Shown: positions 9,264-18,350, counted from the first letter of the stretch. The stretch: DNA of 62,486 nucleotides from Pontibacter qinzhouensis (GCF_008017455.1 NZ_VRTY01000028.1:1-62486); one strand, 5' to 3'. Notes: generated by a model not told the origin, from the sequence alone. Numbers and translations: made by a program.

Positions 9264-9305
9264 CAGTTTCACGTACTGTAATAGCTGTTACAGTACGTGA
9301 AACTG
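9264..9305. other. 42-base palindrome with perfect 18-bp arms
   Basis: The arm at 9264-9281 (CAGTTTCACGTACTGTAA) is exactly complementary to 9288-9305, with a 6-base loop. It is followed by TTATTTTG. It is 205 bases after the HAD stop and 237 before the DUF4256 start. A smaller perfect hairpin, TTCTTCCA/TGGAAGAA, lies just upstream (9205-9233). The palindrome could be a late terminator, an operator or a hairpin left by a mobile element. No other gene-like signal is seen from 9059 to 9542. Confidence 0.8.
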
Positions 9306-9542
9306 TTATTTTGCCTGCAATCCTATTCGATTAATACCTAATAATATTCCTAAATAAAGGCAACTGATTTTAGCAGTTTTATCCCAACTTCTAATTTTTA
9401 CTTTTGCTGTGAAGCAGCAGCCAGTATCTCCTGTACAATAACTAAAGATTCAACAAGCTTAAACAGCGACAAAACCTAGACTATACATTATTGAAGAATT
9501 TACTATATTTAGTTAGAAATCTACCTGTTCTTTTAAAAGTAA

Positions 9543-10124
9543 ATGTATATGAACAACTTACTTGCTGAAACTAAAAAGGTGCCGCCGGAGACACAAGAAG
9601 CTTTAATCAGCACCTTACAAGCCCGTTTTGCAAAACATAAGCAGCGGCATGAGGGGCTGGTATGGGCGCAAGTGCAGGCAAAACTGGAGGCGAGCGCTGA
9701 AAAATGCTGGTCGCTGCAGGAAATGGAAATAACCGGTGGTGAACCAGATGTTATAGGATTTGATGAGCAAACGGGTGAGTACATTTTCTGCGATTGTTCC
9801 GCTGAGAGCCCGAAAAGAAGAAGAAGTATTTGCTTTGACCGGGAAGCGCAGGAGTCGAGGAAAGAGCATGCCCCAAAAAATAATGCCGTGGATATGGCTG
9901 CCGCCATGGGCATCGACCTGCTGACAGAAGAGCAGTACCGTGCACTACAAAAGTTAGGTGAGTTCGATTTAAAGACATCGAGCTGGATTCAGACACCTGC
10001 TGCTATTCGAAAATTAGGTGGCGCCTTAATTTGTGATCGGCGATATAATCATGTTTTCGTGTACCATAACGGAGCCCAATCTTACTACAGTGCCAGAGGG
10101 TTCCGTGGAATTTTAAGAGTATGA
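9543..10124 (+). CDS. DUF4256 family protein
   Basis: 193 residues, soluble and cytoplasmic by composition. It has the length and conserved core of DUF4256: LEMEITGGEPDV-like MEITGGEPDVIG (about 61-72), YIFCDCSAESPKRRRS (about 80-95) and NNAVDMAAAMGIDLLTEEQY (about 113-132). Function is unknown. It stands alone, and a Rep-B copy follows 41 bases after the stop. A second ATG two codons in is an equally good start. Confidence 0.85.
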   Translation: MYMNNLLAETKKVPPETQEALISTLQARFAKHKQRHEGLVWAQVQAKLEASAEKCWSLQEMEITGGEPDVIGFDEQTGEYIFCDCSAESPKRRRSICFDREAQESRKEHAPKNNAVDMAAAMGIDLLTEEQYRALQKLGEFDLKTSSWIQTPAAIRKLGGALICDRRYNHVFVYHNGAQSYYSARGFRGILRV

Positions 10125-10164
10125 TTCTGACGGTGCTTTGAAAAAATTTGTGCTAAAGCGTTTG

Positions 10165-10225
10165 AACCCTTGACTGATTTTGGTCCTTTTTTCTTTTGAA
10201 GGTCCCTTTCATTTGAATAATTTGC
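10165..10225 (+). repeat. Rep-B copy 2
   Basis: ACCCTTGACTG, a variable middle, TTTTGAAGGTCCC, then TTTCATTTGAATAATTTG. It lies 41 bases after the DUF4256 stop, in the same orientation as that gene. Confidence 0.85.
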
Positions 10226-10284
10226 CATGACCTCGAATTTATTTTCTACAACTCTACTACCAGCAAGTAATCTGTTATGCTATA

Positions 10285-10344
10285 GACCCTTGGCAAGTTT
10301 TGCTCGAAAATTCTTCTGGATACCGTTTTTATCTGAATAATCTG
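10285..10344 (+). repeat. Rep-B copy 3
   Basis: ACCCTTGGCAAG, a variable middle, CTTCTGGATACCG, then TTTTATCTGAATAATCTG. It is a direct repeat of the copy at 10165, 120 bases downstream of it. The rest of 10125-10747 holds no gene-like signal. Confidence 0.75.
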
Positions 10345-10683
10345 AAATTGAGGTAGGGCAGTAGATAATTTAACCATAAAAATGCTATTCCTCTATTAGT
10401 TTTGTTTAAAAGAAACTGCCGTATCATGGATCTGGACTCCTGCCCGAAAGCTGCTTTTAATTGCAAAAAGCAATGGCGGAGAGTGAATTTGGACAAGAAC
10501 CTGGGCAACTTAAGGACTATTAAGCTTATGAAATTGCCTTGATCGACCTGTGCCAACTGTTTGTCGCACTATCTGTACTGCTATGCTAGTGCTGTGTCCT
10601 CAGCTATACCAGCAATATTTTAAAAGGTCTACTCAAAATGAAGATTTCGGCACCTGCAAAGCCTATCATAGCTGCCTAAGGCT

Positions 10684-10720
10684 ATAAAAAAATGGCCCGA
10701 GTTTTCCTGCTCGGGCCATT
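10684..10720 (-). terminator. Rho-independent terminator of the FISUMP gene
   Basis: AATGGCCCGAG/CTCGGGCCATT is an 11-bp GC-rich stem (10691-10701 with 10710-10720). On the minus strand it is followed by seven T. It is 27 bases past the stop of the minus-strand gene. Confidence 0.9.
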
Positions 10721-10747
10721 GTAATTTTTAATATGACTAGGTCGTTC

Positions 10748-11980
10748 CTATTTGTTTTTGACGAACCTAACCGGAATGTGTGGCGGGTTAAAGCCAACAG
10801 GTTGACCTGAGAAAGAAGAGTATGTATCGCTTGGCAACTGGATGATTTTAAAAACAATGGGATTGTCTTGTGCATCGGTGTTGGCTGTCCAGAGCAGGCA
10901 GTTCGTGCCTTTGCCATTCGGGTTACCGTTCGTTACCAGCAGGTTACCAGGCACCGCATTAAATCCTGATTTGTTATTGGCATATCCGTCTTGTTTCAGC
11001 CAGCCTTTCGCAGACATCAACTGACCTAACAACCGCTTAGACTGTATATCAGACCCATCTGTGGTCTCCCAAATTTCATTATAAACAATTCCCTGAGACG
11101 TTAAAAGAGCAAGATAATCCTCGCGTGTAGGAACTCGCCAGCCTGTAGGTACCTGTATTGCTGCTACATCCTGGTATTTAAGAAAAGTGCCATACTCAGG
11201 GTTATCAGCATCACTTAATCCACCTGGTCCTGCATAGTTTACAGACATCCACTCCAGGTTACCAATGGTCACAGAAGGATAATATTTGTCACCGATCTGC
11301 ACATAGGTACCTGAGCTTGGTGGCTGGGAGTACAGTTCACCCGGGTTGTTTGGTACATTAGTACCTCCTTCCAACTTCTTAAATTTAACTGAAATCTGCA
11401 TCCCTCCGTCGAGGCGTTTTGCCGTCATTATATTTTGGGAGCTCGTATAAGTAGAGGCCTCCGGGTTCAAAAAAACTGTGTGATAAGCCTTCATTTCTGA
11501 ACTGATAATATCAGATTCCCGGAAGCCGGAGTATTTGTTGCTGAACACCCGCTTTTTGCCTGATTTTGCATGAAAGGTAATACTGGTCGGGTTGGTTTTG
11601 TGCTCTAGCGTACCGGTTATTTTGTACATGTACTGCTTCACTTCATCTCCCACATTTGTGACATCAGAAGTATACTCCACGGCATTTTTCCCGTCCGCAG
11701 TCATCACAATTGTTCTGAACTCCCGGAAGCCCTGTGCTCCTTGAAAAGTACCTTCGTCCCAATTGGCAGATAAAGGACCCTGATTATCGTCTATGTACCA
11801 GGTTCCCACAAACTTTGCCGGTATAGAGGTAAATGGCGTTTCAAACACTTCTCCATCAGTGGGGACTGTGGGGTCGGTAGGACCTGTTGGCTTAGTGTCT
11901 TCTTTTTCACAGCTACTGAATGCAGCTAGAGCACCCAACAGGAGGGTAGGTAACATACTTTTAAACATTTTCATAATCAA
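10748..11980 (-). CDS. Lipoprotein with C-terminal FISUMP domain
   Basis: 410 residues. A lipoprotein signal ends at the Cys of AFSSC (about residue 24). A Pro/Thr spacer with PTGPTDPTVPTDG follows (about 31-43). The C-terminal 180 residues carry the Fibrobacter succinogenes major paralogous domain pattern: VTIGNLEWMSVNY, GWRVPTREDYLAL and FNAVPGNLL. It is probably surface-exposed; domain function is unknown. The middle part (about 50-215) looks like a beta-rich lipocalin-like region, WYIDDNQGPLSANW onward. Starts at 11974 or 11968 are also possible. It is monocistronic. Confidence 0.82.
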   Translation of the reverse strand: MIMKMFKSMLPTLLLGALAAFSSCEKEDTKPTGPTDPTVPTDGEVFETPFTSIPAKFVGTWYIDDNQGPLSANWDEGTFQGAQGFREFRTIVMTADGKNAVEYTSDVTNVGDEVKQYMYKITGTLEHKTNPTSITFHAKSGKKRVFSNKYSGFRESDIISSEMKAYHTVFLNPEASTYTSSQNIMTAKRLDGGMQISVKFKKLEGGTNVPNNPGELYSQPPSSGTYVQIGDKYYPSVTIGNLEWMSVNYAGPGGLSDADNPEYGTFLKYQDVAAIQVPTGWRVPTREDYLALLTSQGIVYNEIWETTDGSDIQSKRLLGQLMSAKGWLKQDGYANNKSGFNAVPGNLLVTNGNPNGKGTNCLLWTANTDAQDNPIVFKIIQLPSDTYSSFSGQPVGFNPPHIPVRFVKNK

Positions 11981-12222
11981 TAGTTTTATTTTGTTGTAGG
12001 ATTTAGGAATGAGTAGTAATAACTAGAAAATTGCTATTTTTAATGATTTACTTATTTTATTGTATTTTGACAATTAATATGCCATGTTAATAAAGTGTAT
12101 AATAGCTTCTATTTTAGAGTAGTTTTGCCTGAAAGATGTTCATTACTGAACATGAGCTGTTCCATAATAGATCATGGAAGTAAATTGGTGAAAGATATTG
12201 TGGTGAGAGAATAAGTATGAAA

Positions 12223-12342
12223 TAGTGCTTCGCCAAATTAAAAATTATGAGGGCGTGAACATCCTCGTTTGTAACGATTATTCCGCGGCCAGAGGCTGCT
12301 ATGAAGCTCTTTTGTAAGGGTAATTAAATTGGAGGAGCATTA
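12223..12342 (+). repeat. Rep-A copy 3
   Basis: It starts TAGTGCTTCGCC, contains TTATTCCGCGGCC, the hairpin GCGGCC-AGA-GGCTGC and GAAGCTCTTTTGTA, and ends GGAGGAGCATTA. A Rep-B copy begins 29 bases later. Confidence 0.8.
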
Positions 12343-12370
12343 AATACATGCAACCAAAACATGTCGGGTA

Positions 12371-12430
12371 GACCCTTGGCGAAAATCGGATGCAAAACCT
12401 TCTGGAGGCTGTATTCATTCAAATAATTTA
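12371..12430 (+). repeat. Rep-B copy 4
   Basis: ACCCTTGGCGAAA, a variable middle, CTTCTGGAGGCTG, then ATTCATTCAAATAATTT. It is the closest relative in the window of the copy at 2214, and like that copy it sits beside Rep-A. Confidence 0.85.
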
Positions 12431-12890
12431 GAAGCGAACACTGAAGCAAGTTGATTTATCTGACAGAACTTTCTTGTTTGAACTTAGTTTCCTGGTGCAA
12501 AAAAATGAATAACCTATGGTAAAATGAGGCAGGTGGGTGCTGTCAAGAAAAAATAGTTTGGTTTAAAAAATAGAGAACGGTCAGCCTTATATCTTTTATT
12601 TAAAAGCACCAGTGGTCCATTGACCTGATTTGTTGCAAGCTCAAATCCGTATTTGTGTTAGCTTCCAAGAAACACGCCTTATCGAAGAGTAAGAAAATGG
12701 TTCTGGTTTAGTCTCTATTTTCAAAAGTGGCTTATCTACCTAATTTTAAAGGTATAAATCTTGCATGTTTACCTCCATGTATGCTGCACAAACTACGCTT
12801 ACACCTATTAGCTGATTCCTGAATTTGGTTAATAACAGATGATAGCATAACTTTCCCCAATCAATTTAAACCCAGAAGAATCTATATTAC

Positions 12891-14249
12891 ATGCTTACAC
12901 AAAAAATCAGGCTCGCATTGCTTCTCTTGTTTTCCATTTTGCTGAATATTTCTGCTTCTGCTAAAGAAGTATTTCCGGATGGAACACCAATACCAGAATG
13001 GTTCCGACAAAACAAAGCTACGGATATAAATAAGTTAGGAAAGCAATACCGTGTAACAGACCATAATATTACGACCGACAGCACGGTACTCCAGACCCGG
13101 CTCTTACAAGCAGTTATAGATAAAGCCCATGAGAACGGGGGAGGCGTTGTCATAATTCCTAAAGGGACCTTCCTGAGTGGTTCCCTGTTTTTTAAACAAG
13201 GCACACACCTGCATCTGGAAGAAGGAGGCAAGTTGAAGGGCAGCGACGATATCAGCAATTTTCCAATTGTCATGACCCGTATGGAAGGACAAACGCTGAA
13301 ATATTTTGCTGCATTGGTTAATGCCGACGGTCTTGACGGGTTTACCGTTTCAGGTAAAGGAACCATAGACGGAAACGGCCTTCGTTACTGGAGGTCTTTC
13401 TGGCTACGACGTGAATTTAATCCGAAGACTACCAATATGGATGAAATGAGACCTCGACTTGTCTATATCTCTAACTGTAAGAATGTACAGCTGTCAGGTG
13501 TAAAATTGATAAACTCACCTTTTTGGACAACTCACTTATATAAAAGCGAAAACGTAAAGCTGCTCGACCTGTACATATATTCTCCTAAAGAGCCCATAAA
13601 AGCGCCTAGTTCCGATGCGGTAGATATAGACGCATGTAAAAACGTACTCATCAAAAACTGCTATATGTCGGTAAATGATGATGCTGTCGCGTTAAAGGGC
13701 GGCAAAGGTCCGCGTGCAGACAAAGACCCGAATAACGGAAGCAACCTAAACATTATTATCGAAGACTGCACTTACGGCTTCTGCCACGGCGCTTTAACAT
13801 TCGGAAGCGAGTCAGTACATGATCGCAACATCATTTTGCGTCGGATAAAGGTTAACCATGCTGAGCGCTTACTCTGGTTTAAAATGCGTCCTGATACGCC
13901 ACAGAATTATGAATATGTGCTGGTAGAAGACATTGAAGGCCATGACATCGGGAATTTCATTTTTATTCAACCCTGGACCCAGTTCTTCGACCTTAAAGGG
14001 GAGCAGGTATCGGGAACGTCTAAAATTCAGAACATAACCATGCGCAATATTAAACTCGATTGTAATAACTTTTTTAATGTAGGAGCGGCCAAAGAAGTAA
14101 ATCCTTCTCAAGGTTTTGGCTACAAGATGTCGGACTTCAGGTTTGAAAATATTCATGTAACTGCTAAAAACCATCTTGAAATAAATACTTCCATTATAGA
14201 GAATTTCAAACTGAAGAATGTGACTGTTAACAAGAAGAAGGTATTTTAA
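12891..14249 (+). CDS. Glycoside hydrolase family 28 (polygalacturonase-like), secreted
   Basis: 452 residues with a signal peptide (cleavage near ASA-KE, about 24). It is a right-handed parallel beta-helix. The GH28 signatures are all present: SSDAVDID (Asp242), NDDAVALKGG (catalytic Asp263 and Asp264), CHGALTFGSE (His299) and the Lys in LLWFKMR (Lys331). It should cut alpha-1,4-galacturonide or rhamnogalacturonan bonds in pectin. There is no SusC/SusD pair or other pectinase nearby, so it is an orphan enzyme rather than part of a polysaccharide utilisation locus. It is followed by a strong terminator. Confidence 0.92.
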   Translation: MLTQKIRLALLLLFSILLNISASAKEVFPDGTPIPEWFRQNKATDINKLGKQYRVTDHNITTDSTVLQTRLLQAVIDKAHENGGGVVIIPKGTFLSGSLFFKQGTHLHLEEGGKLKGSDDISNFPIVMTRMEGQTLKYFAALVNADGLDGFTVSGKGTIDGNGLRYWRSFWLRREFNPKTTNMDEMRPRLVYISNCKNVQLSGVKLINSPFWTTHLYKSENVKLLDLYIYSPKEPIKAPSSDAVDIDACKNVLIKNCYMSVNDDAVALKGGKGPRADKDPNNGSNLNIIIEDCTYGFCHGALTFGSESVHDRNIILRRIKVNHAERLLWFKMRPDTPQNYEYVLVEDIEGHDIGNFIFIQPWTQFFDLKGEQVSGTSKIQNITMRNIKLDCNNFFNVGAAKEVNPSQGFGYKMSDFRFENIHVTAKNHLEINTSIIENFKLKNVTVNKKKVF

Positions 14250-14266
14250 TACTAACTGTTAAAATA

Positions 14267-14313
14267 AAAAGCCGGCTGAAAGAAATATGGTTTCTTCTCA
14301 GCCGGCTTTTTTT
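14267..14313 (+). terminator. Terminator of the GH28 gene
   Basis: AAAAGCCGGCTGA pairs with TCAGCCGGCTTTT, with an additional AAGAAA/TTTCTT inner stem, followed by a T-run. It starts 17 bases past the stop. Confidence 0.93.
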
Positions 14314-14666
14314 ATCTATTTAACTGCTCCGGTGTTAAGCGTTGTGGACTCATTCTTTGTTTACCAAACTAATCGATATAGATACTTATAAGACTTAAGG
14401 TGTATATAGTCATTTAAAATTACAGTCTACATATAGTCCGAACTAGCTGACAAGGATTCCAGTTTAAGCTTTTGCTAGTCTAGATTTAAGTGAGCCAGGG
14501 AGGCGATGCAGCATACAGTACGCGTCAGGCAATTTTTGTAGCGCAAGTCAAACAGCCTATCTGGCAGAAGATCACGGATCGTAAGCGGCTTTTCAAAATA
14601 CTAATGCGGTAGTTTGGCACTTAGGTATTGTTCCGTAAAATCGTTTCAGAAAATATCCTAATACAT

Positions 14667-14702
14667 AAAAAAGCCGCTTCAGATCTAACTGAAGCGGCTT
14701 TC
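14667..14702 (-). terminator. Terminator of the tRNA-Glu transcript
   Basis: AAAGCCGCTTCAG/CTGAAGCGGCTTT forms a 13-bp stem with a 6-base loop. On the minus strand a T-run follows. It ends 4 bases from the tRNA 3' end. Confidence 0.9.
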
Positions 14703-14705
14703 GTG

Positions 14706-14777
14706 TAGTCCGTAGGGGAATCGAACCCCTGTTGCCAGAATGAAAATCTGAAGTCCTAACCCCTAGACGAACGGACC
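14706..14777 (-). tRNA. tRNA-Glu (anticodon TTC)
   Basis: Read on the minus strand, the gene starts GGTCCGTTCGTCTAGG. The anticodon loop TTTTCAT sits between CAGA and TCTG, and the T arm is GGGGTTCGATTCCCC. The acceptor 3' half is ACGGACT with discriminator A. The acceptor stem closes with one G-T pair. The 3' CCA is not encoded. An optimal promoter lies 20 bases upstream and a terminator directly downstream, so it is transcribed alone. Confidence 0.95.
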
Positions 14778-14797
14778 ATTGTGTGGTATTGAGGGTG

Positions 14798-14828
14798 CAA
14801 ATATAAGGTTGATTTGGAGTAACGCAAA
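14798..14828 (-). promoter_or_regulatory. Consensus Bacteroidota promoter of tRNA-Glu
   Basis: On the minus strand: TTTG (14828-14825), 19 bases, TATATTTG (14805-14798). This matches the TTTG-N19-TAnnTTTG pattern of the primary sigma factor of Bacteroidota exactly. The start point should fall near 14793, giving a short leader removed by RNase P. Confidence 0.85.
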
Positions 14829-14951
14829 ATATTTTTTCTATTTATGGCAATTGGTGCTACTTTTTTATTCAACTTTCTGGTGAAGTATAGTCGTACAGAA
14901 CCTATATAGAAGTATCTCGTTTTAAATACATAAAATTAAGAGGATAAAGAA

Positions 14952-15227
14952 ATGGCAAAAAATGCGCATTACAGTGGAGTAAGACCTGAGGTATACAACC
15001 AGCTTCGCGATAAGCTACAGACTATGGGGCTTCATTTAGAAGGCAACAGTGGCAACATTAAAGAAAAAGGTGTATCGGCCAGCTACCTGTATAATCCTGA
15101 AGCGGAATCGTTAGAGATAAATGATGTGTCGGTCGGCTTTCCGGCCAGCATGATGCTGAACGCAGATAGTCTGATTGAGCGAATGAACCAGATGATAGTG
15201 CAGTATGGTGGTCAGCCAAAAATATAG
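14952..15227 (+). CDS. Small conserved-looking protein, function unknown
   Basis: 91 residues, soluble, with no signal or membrane segment. The N-terminal half is basic and helical (RPEVYNQLRDKLQTMGLHLEG). The C-terminal half has strands around LEINDVSVGFP and a final helix. I do not recognise a family. An AGAGGA about 9 bases before the ATG is a possible ribosome site. It is 75 bases before the next small gene, with which it probably shares a transcript. Confidence 0.65.
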   Translation: MAKNAHYSGVRPEVYNQLRDKLQTMGLHLEGNSGNIKEKGVSASYLYNPEAESLEINDVSVGFPASMMLNADSLIERMNQMIVQYGGQPKI

Positions 15228-15302
15228 TTAAACAAAGCCAATCTACCAGAACTACCGTATAAGTAGCAATTGCTAATCTAGAAAATAGGTAAACATAAAA
15301 TT

Positions 15303-15602
15303 ATGGAAAACGAACAAAACCAAAGTGCAAACGCAGGTGCCCGCAAAAAGTCTTCTGAAGGTGCTTTGCAGTTGCTGCAACCGCATGATATGTCTAAAAC
15401 TGTTGAGTCGGCCATGCATGTGTTTCAGGGCCGTCACGAGAAACTGCCGGAACTACTCCACGATGTAGGTACGCTTGTTTTAAAAGCAACTAAAAAACTG
15501 ACAACCACGCAATTGATTTTGTCGGCAGGTGCTGTTACCATCGGAGCCATCTTGGTTGCCCGCTATGTAGGCGACCAGGATTTCGACTTCGATTCAGAAT
15601 AA
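15303..15602 (+). CDS. Small single-helix membrane protein, function unknown
   Basis: 99 residues. A polar N-terminus rich in Asn, Gln and Ser (1-20) is followed by helices around 30-65 and one hydrophobic segment near 70-86 (TTQLILSAGAVTIGAILVA). It ends in an acidic tail, DQDFDFDSE. No family is recognised. It follows the 91-residue gene and is closed by a strong terminator, so the pair forms a two-gene unit. Confidence 0.65.
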   Translation: MENEQNQSANAGARKKSSEGALQLLQPHDMSKTVESAMHVFQGRHEKLPELLHDVGTLVLKATKKLTTTQLILSAGAVTIGAILVARYVGDQDFDFDSE

Positions 15603-15617
15603 AATCTGCTGCATATA

Positions 15618-15665
15618 AAAATCAAAAGCCTTTAGCTCCAGGAGCTAAAGGCTTTTGATTTTTAT
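15618..15665 (+). terminator. Terminator with a 20-bp stem
   Basis: AAAATCAAAAGCCTTTAGCT pairs with its exact complement AGCTAAAGGCTTTTGATTTT around CCAGG. It is followed by more T and starts 16 bases after the preceding stop. Confidence 0.93.
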
Positions 15666-15821
15666 TTATCCCATTTATTCAGCTGCATTCGCCAGAATAC
15701 CTGAAACTTTCCTAATTAACCAGATGCTGCAGCCACTCTTTTGGCTTATCCTATAAAAAGCACCTAATTTGTCCTCTGTTAAATACACTAAAAAATTGAG
15801 TGTAAACATAAATCTAGCTCG

Positions 15822-15882
15822 CAAATTATTTAAATGAAATTAGCCTCCAAAAGGGTTTTTATCAAAAATCTGCCAAGGGTTT
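15822..15882 (-). repeat. Rep-B copy 5
   Basis: On the minus strand: ACCCTTGGCAGA, a variable middle, CTTTTGGAGGCTA, then TTTCATTTAAATAATTTG. Its ACCCTTG end faces that of the copy at 16058, 175 bases away. Confidence 0.85.
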
Positions 15883-16057
15883 ACTATACATTTGAATGAA
15901 TTGCACTGGCTGCTCCTCTTGTTCAAAGGCGGCTATACTGCATTTGCTTCCTTAATCTTTTCGTAACGCACAAATAACACAGCGGGAAAGCCATAAGCAA
16001 TAACGCTTGCTCCCTGAAAACAGCTTCATCCTTATTTGAAGAAGCACTTGATTTCAC

Positions 16058-16116
16058 GACCCTTGGATGATTATGCTCTAAATTTCTTCTGAAGGCATTT
16101 TTTATTCGAATAATTC
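16058..16116 (+). repeat. Rep-B copy 6
   Basis: ACCCTTGGATGA, a variable middle, CTTCTGAAGGCAT, then TTTTATTCGAATAATT. With the copy at 15822 it forms an inverted pair. The remaining spacer 16117-16526 shows nothing else. Confidence 0.8.
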
Positions 16117-16526
16117 CCTGGTTCAAACACGCTTCTCTACATTCTAAGTAATGGCATTTCATGCAACTATCTGGCAGTGATAAAAGGAAGGCATCGCGGG
16201 CAGTTTAATAGCCTTGTATTTCCAGGAGCAGGTAAGCCTTTTTGATGAGAGTCCAGAAAATTTATTTAGACTATTTTTTAGTGTTTAAACTTTGTTATTC
16301 TTGGTGCAGCATCCTTATTAGCAGCGAGTTGTACTGCAGTGGCAGTTAATTAGCCAGAAAGCTGTTTTAAATTGTATGCTTATCAAAGCCTACAACCGGG
16401 TAGTGAAGTTAAAAGATGGTACAGGTTTTGAATAGGCAGCCAGTATAGCAGCAGGCTATACAGTACCTGAACTTTTCCCAGGTGCAAATTCTAAAAATCA
16501 ACCAACCTTTTTACAAAACAAAAATT

Positions 16527-17255
16527 ATGAAAAAGTCAAAATTAATGCTGCTGATGCTGTTTGCACTTGCCGCTCCGATGGTCCTACAGGCTCAAACGCA
16601 ACAGATTCTTCCTCCTATGATAAATGTTGACGGAAGAGGCGAAGTAAAAGTACAGCCAAACGAAGTGGTAGTGACACTGGGCGTAGAACTACGCGACAAA
16701 AACCTGGACCAGGTACGGAAGCAGGCAGATACAAAGGCAGCGGCCATTATTGCTTACCTGAAAAAGCAGGGAGTAGACGCGAAAAACATCCAGACATCGT
16801 ATATGCATGTGCAGCCGGTGTATAACACAGCCAGCTCCGAATTTGGCAAAACAACGCCAGACTTTTACATGGCCCAAAAAACCATGACATTTGTACTGAC
16901 TAAACTCGACAAATTCGATGAAGTGATTTCCGGTTTGTATGGCGTTGGTGTTAACCGCGTAGACGGAATTGCTTTCAGAGTATCGGATGTAGAGAAATAT
17001 AAAGTAGAGGCCAGAAAAAAGGCTGTTAACGATGCTAAAGCGAAAGCCGCTGCCCTAACAAACGACCTAGGAGCCAAAGTAGGCAAAGTATACGCCATCA
17101 GCGAAAGCACCAATGGGGGAGGGCCTCAGCCACTTTATGCCAGAAATAACATGATGGTGCAGCAGGCTGCTATGATGGATGGAGATCCGTCTATTGCAGG
17201 TGGTGAGGTCGTGATAACATCAACCGTCAGCGTGAGCTTCGTGCTGGAGCAGTAA
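16527..17255 (+). CDS. SIMPL-domain (DUF541) periplasmic protein
   Basis: 242 residues from the ATG at 16527. That start opens a signal peptide (MKKSKLMLLMLFALAAP, cleavage near LQAQ); an upstream in-frame ATG at 16482 would add 15 unlikely residues. The SIMPL core is clear: INVDGRGEVKVQPNEVVVTLGVE at the start, a repeated pattern of KAAAIIAYLKKQGVDAKNI, and ARKKAVNDAKAKAAALTNDLGAKVGKV near 170-195. Relatives include E. coli YggE, linked to oxidative-stress tolerance. It stands alone, convergent with the next gene. Confidence 0.9.
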   Translation: MKKSKLMLLMLFALAAPMVLQAQTQQILPPMINVDGRGEVKVQPNEVVVTLGVELRDKNLDQVRKQADTKAAAIIAYLKKQGVDAKNIQTSYMHVQPVYNTASSEFGKTTPDFYMAQKTMTFVLTKLDKFDEVISGLYGVGVNRVDGIAFRVSDVEKYKVEARKKAVNDAKAKAAALTNDLGAKVGKVYAISESTNGGGPQPLYARNNMMVQQAAMMDGDPSIAGGEVVITSTVSVSFVLEQ

Positions 17256-17263
17256 AACTAAAG

Positions 17264-17320
17264 ACCCATAAACAGAGAAGCTCCTGCCAGACCGGCAGGA
17301 GTTTCTCTGTTTTTATGGGT
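17264..17320. terminator. Bidirectional terminator overlapping a stop codon
   Basis: ACCCATAAACAGAGAA-GCTCCTGCC pairs with GGCAGGAG-TTTCTCTGTTTTTATGGGT, with T-rich tracts on both strands. It lies between convergent genes, and its right arm contains the stop codon of the minus-strand gene (17313-17315). Confidence 0.9.
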
Positions 17321-18326
17321 GCCCCAGCACCTCCTCTTTGTTGAAATGCGGCATAGGTTTAAAGTGGTCACTGGTATCGGCAATAAAGCTGATGACCTGG
17401 TTCAGCTCCGGCATCAGGTGCTGCTTCCGGATACTCCACGGCTTCAGCATCTCTTCCAGCATGTGGGCGTAACTGGTGGCCTCCCAGGGGTTAAAAACTT
17501 CGTTCGTCACATCATCAATCAGCGTATCGAGTACCAGCTGTTCATCGCCTGGTTTGGTGGGGCGCTCAAAGTATTCGGGTACAACGTTAAAAATATAGGC
17601 AGCATAAAACACCCGTGCCTTTACTTCGGCCAGTTGCACCGGATGCAACTGCTGCCCCTGCGTTAACCTGTAGAACCGCCCGAGTGCCCTCTTTATAATG
17701 CCATTGTCGAGGAGCGAGCAAACGATGGCAACAGAGCCGAGCTTAATACTGAAAGCCATGGTCGTAAGTTCATCCTGGTATTCAAAAGGAAGTTCGTCTT
17801 CTGTAGAATTTACTTCCACCAGAAACAGGGAGCAAGGAAGAAAATCTGAAAACACCATCGGTACCCGCAGCGATTGCAGCACCTGGTAAAAAGATCGGAA
17901 CTTACCCAGCATTTTCGGGTTTTCGCTAACGGCATACTCTGGCCTTATCAGCGGATCAGCTTCTTTTATAAGTTCGGTAACAAGGGTGCCATAATACATT
18001 TTTCCGATCCACTGAAACAGCTTTTGCTCTTCGAGGGCTTGCAGACCAGCCAGGCCCTGTGCAGCAGCCGCTTCAACCTGCTCCTCCAGCGGAATGATGT
18101 GGTGCAGGTGGCAATTATCGCAACAGGGTATGGTTAAGTCGCCAAAGGTGGTCACACTTTTATCGAGCAGGAGCAGTTCTTTTTGCTGCAGGTTGTATTG
18201 CTGCTGTAGCCAGGTAGCAAAAACCGGTGTACGTTGTTCGCTGGTAATGGAGGTGCCGCAAAGAAAGCAGTTTTGAGCACTGAACTGCATCTTCTCGAAA
18301 GGGTCGTAAACGCGTAAATCTGTCAT
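17313..18326 (-). CDS. Protein with N-terminal HNH-like zinc ligands, function unknown
   Basis: 337 residues. Near the N-terminus CFLCG (about 20-24) and CCDNCH (about 68-73) give two Cys pairs, spaced as in HNH-type zinc folds, followed by HH. The remaining 250 residues are helical with no recognised motif. It could be a nuclease-like or purely structural zinc domain; no catalytic His-Asn set is certain. It has its own upstream promoter element. Confidence 0.72.
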   Translation of the reverse strand: MTDLRVYDPFEKMQFSAQNCFLCGTSITSEQRTPVFATWLQQQYNLQQKELLLLDKSVTTFGDLTIPCCDNCHLHHIIPLEEQVEAAAAQGLAGLQALEEQKLFQWIGKMYYGTLVTELIKEADPLIRPEYAVSENPKMLGKFRSFYQVLQSLRVPMVFSDFLPCSLFLVEVNSTEDELPFEYQDELTTMAFSIKLGSVAIVCSLLDNGIIKRALGRFYRLTQGQQLHPVQLAEVKARVFYAAYIFNVVPEYFERPTKPGDEQLVLDTLIDDVTNEVFNPWEATSYAHMLEEMLKPWSIRKQHLMPELNQVISFIADTSDHFKPMPHFNKEEVLGHP

Positions 18327-18342
18327 CTTATAAAGTAAAGTG

Positions 18343-18350
18343 CAAAGATA
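18343..18350 (-). promoter_or_regulatory. -7 promoter element of the zinc-protein gene
   Basis: TATCTTTG on the minus strand, matching TAnnTTTG, ends 16 bases before the ATG at 18326. No TTTG was found at the -33 position. Confidence 0.5.

Larger units (their letters stand above)
11981..12890. other. 910-base gene-free interval with two repeats
   Basis: This is AT-rich spacer between divergent genes. It holds one Rep-A and one Rep-B copy (12223-12430), and nothing convincing between 12431 and 12890. Any promoter for the pectinase gene is not evident by eye. Confidence 0.5.
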
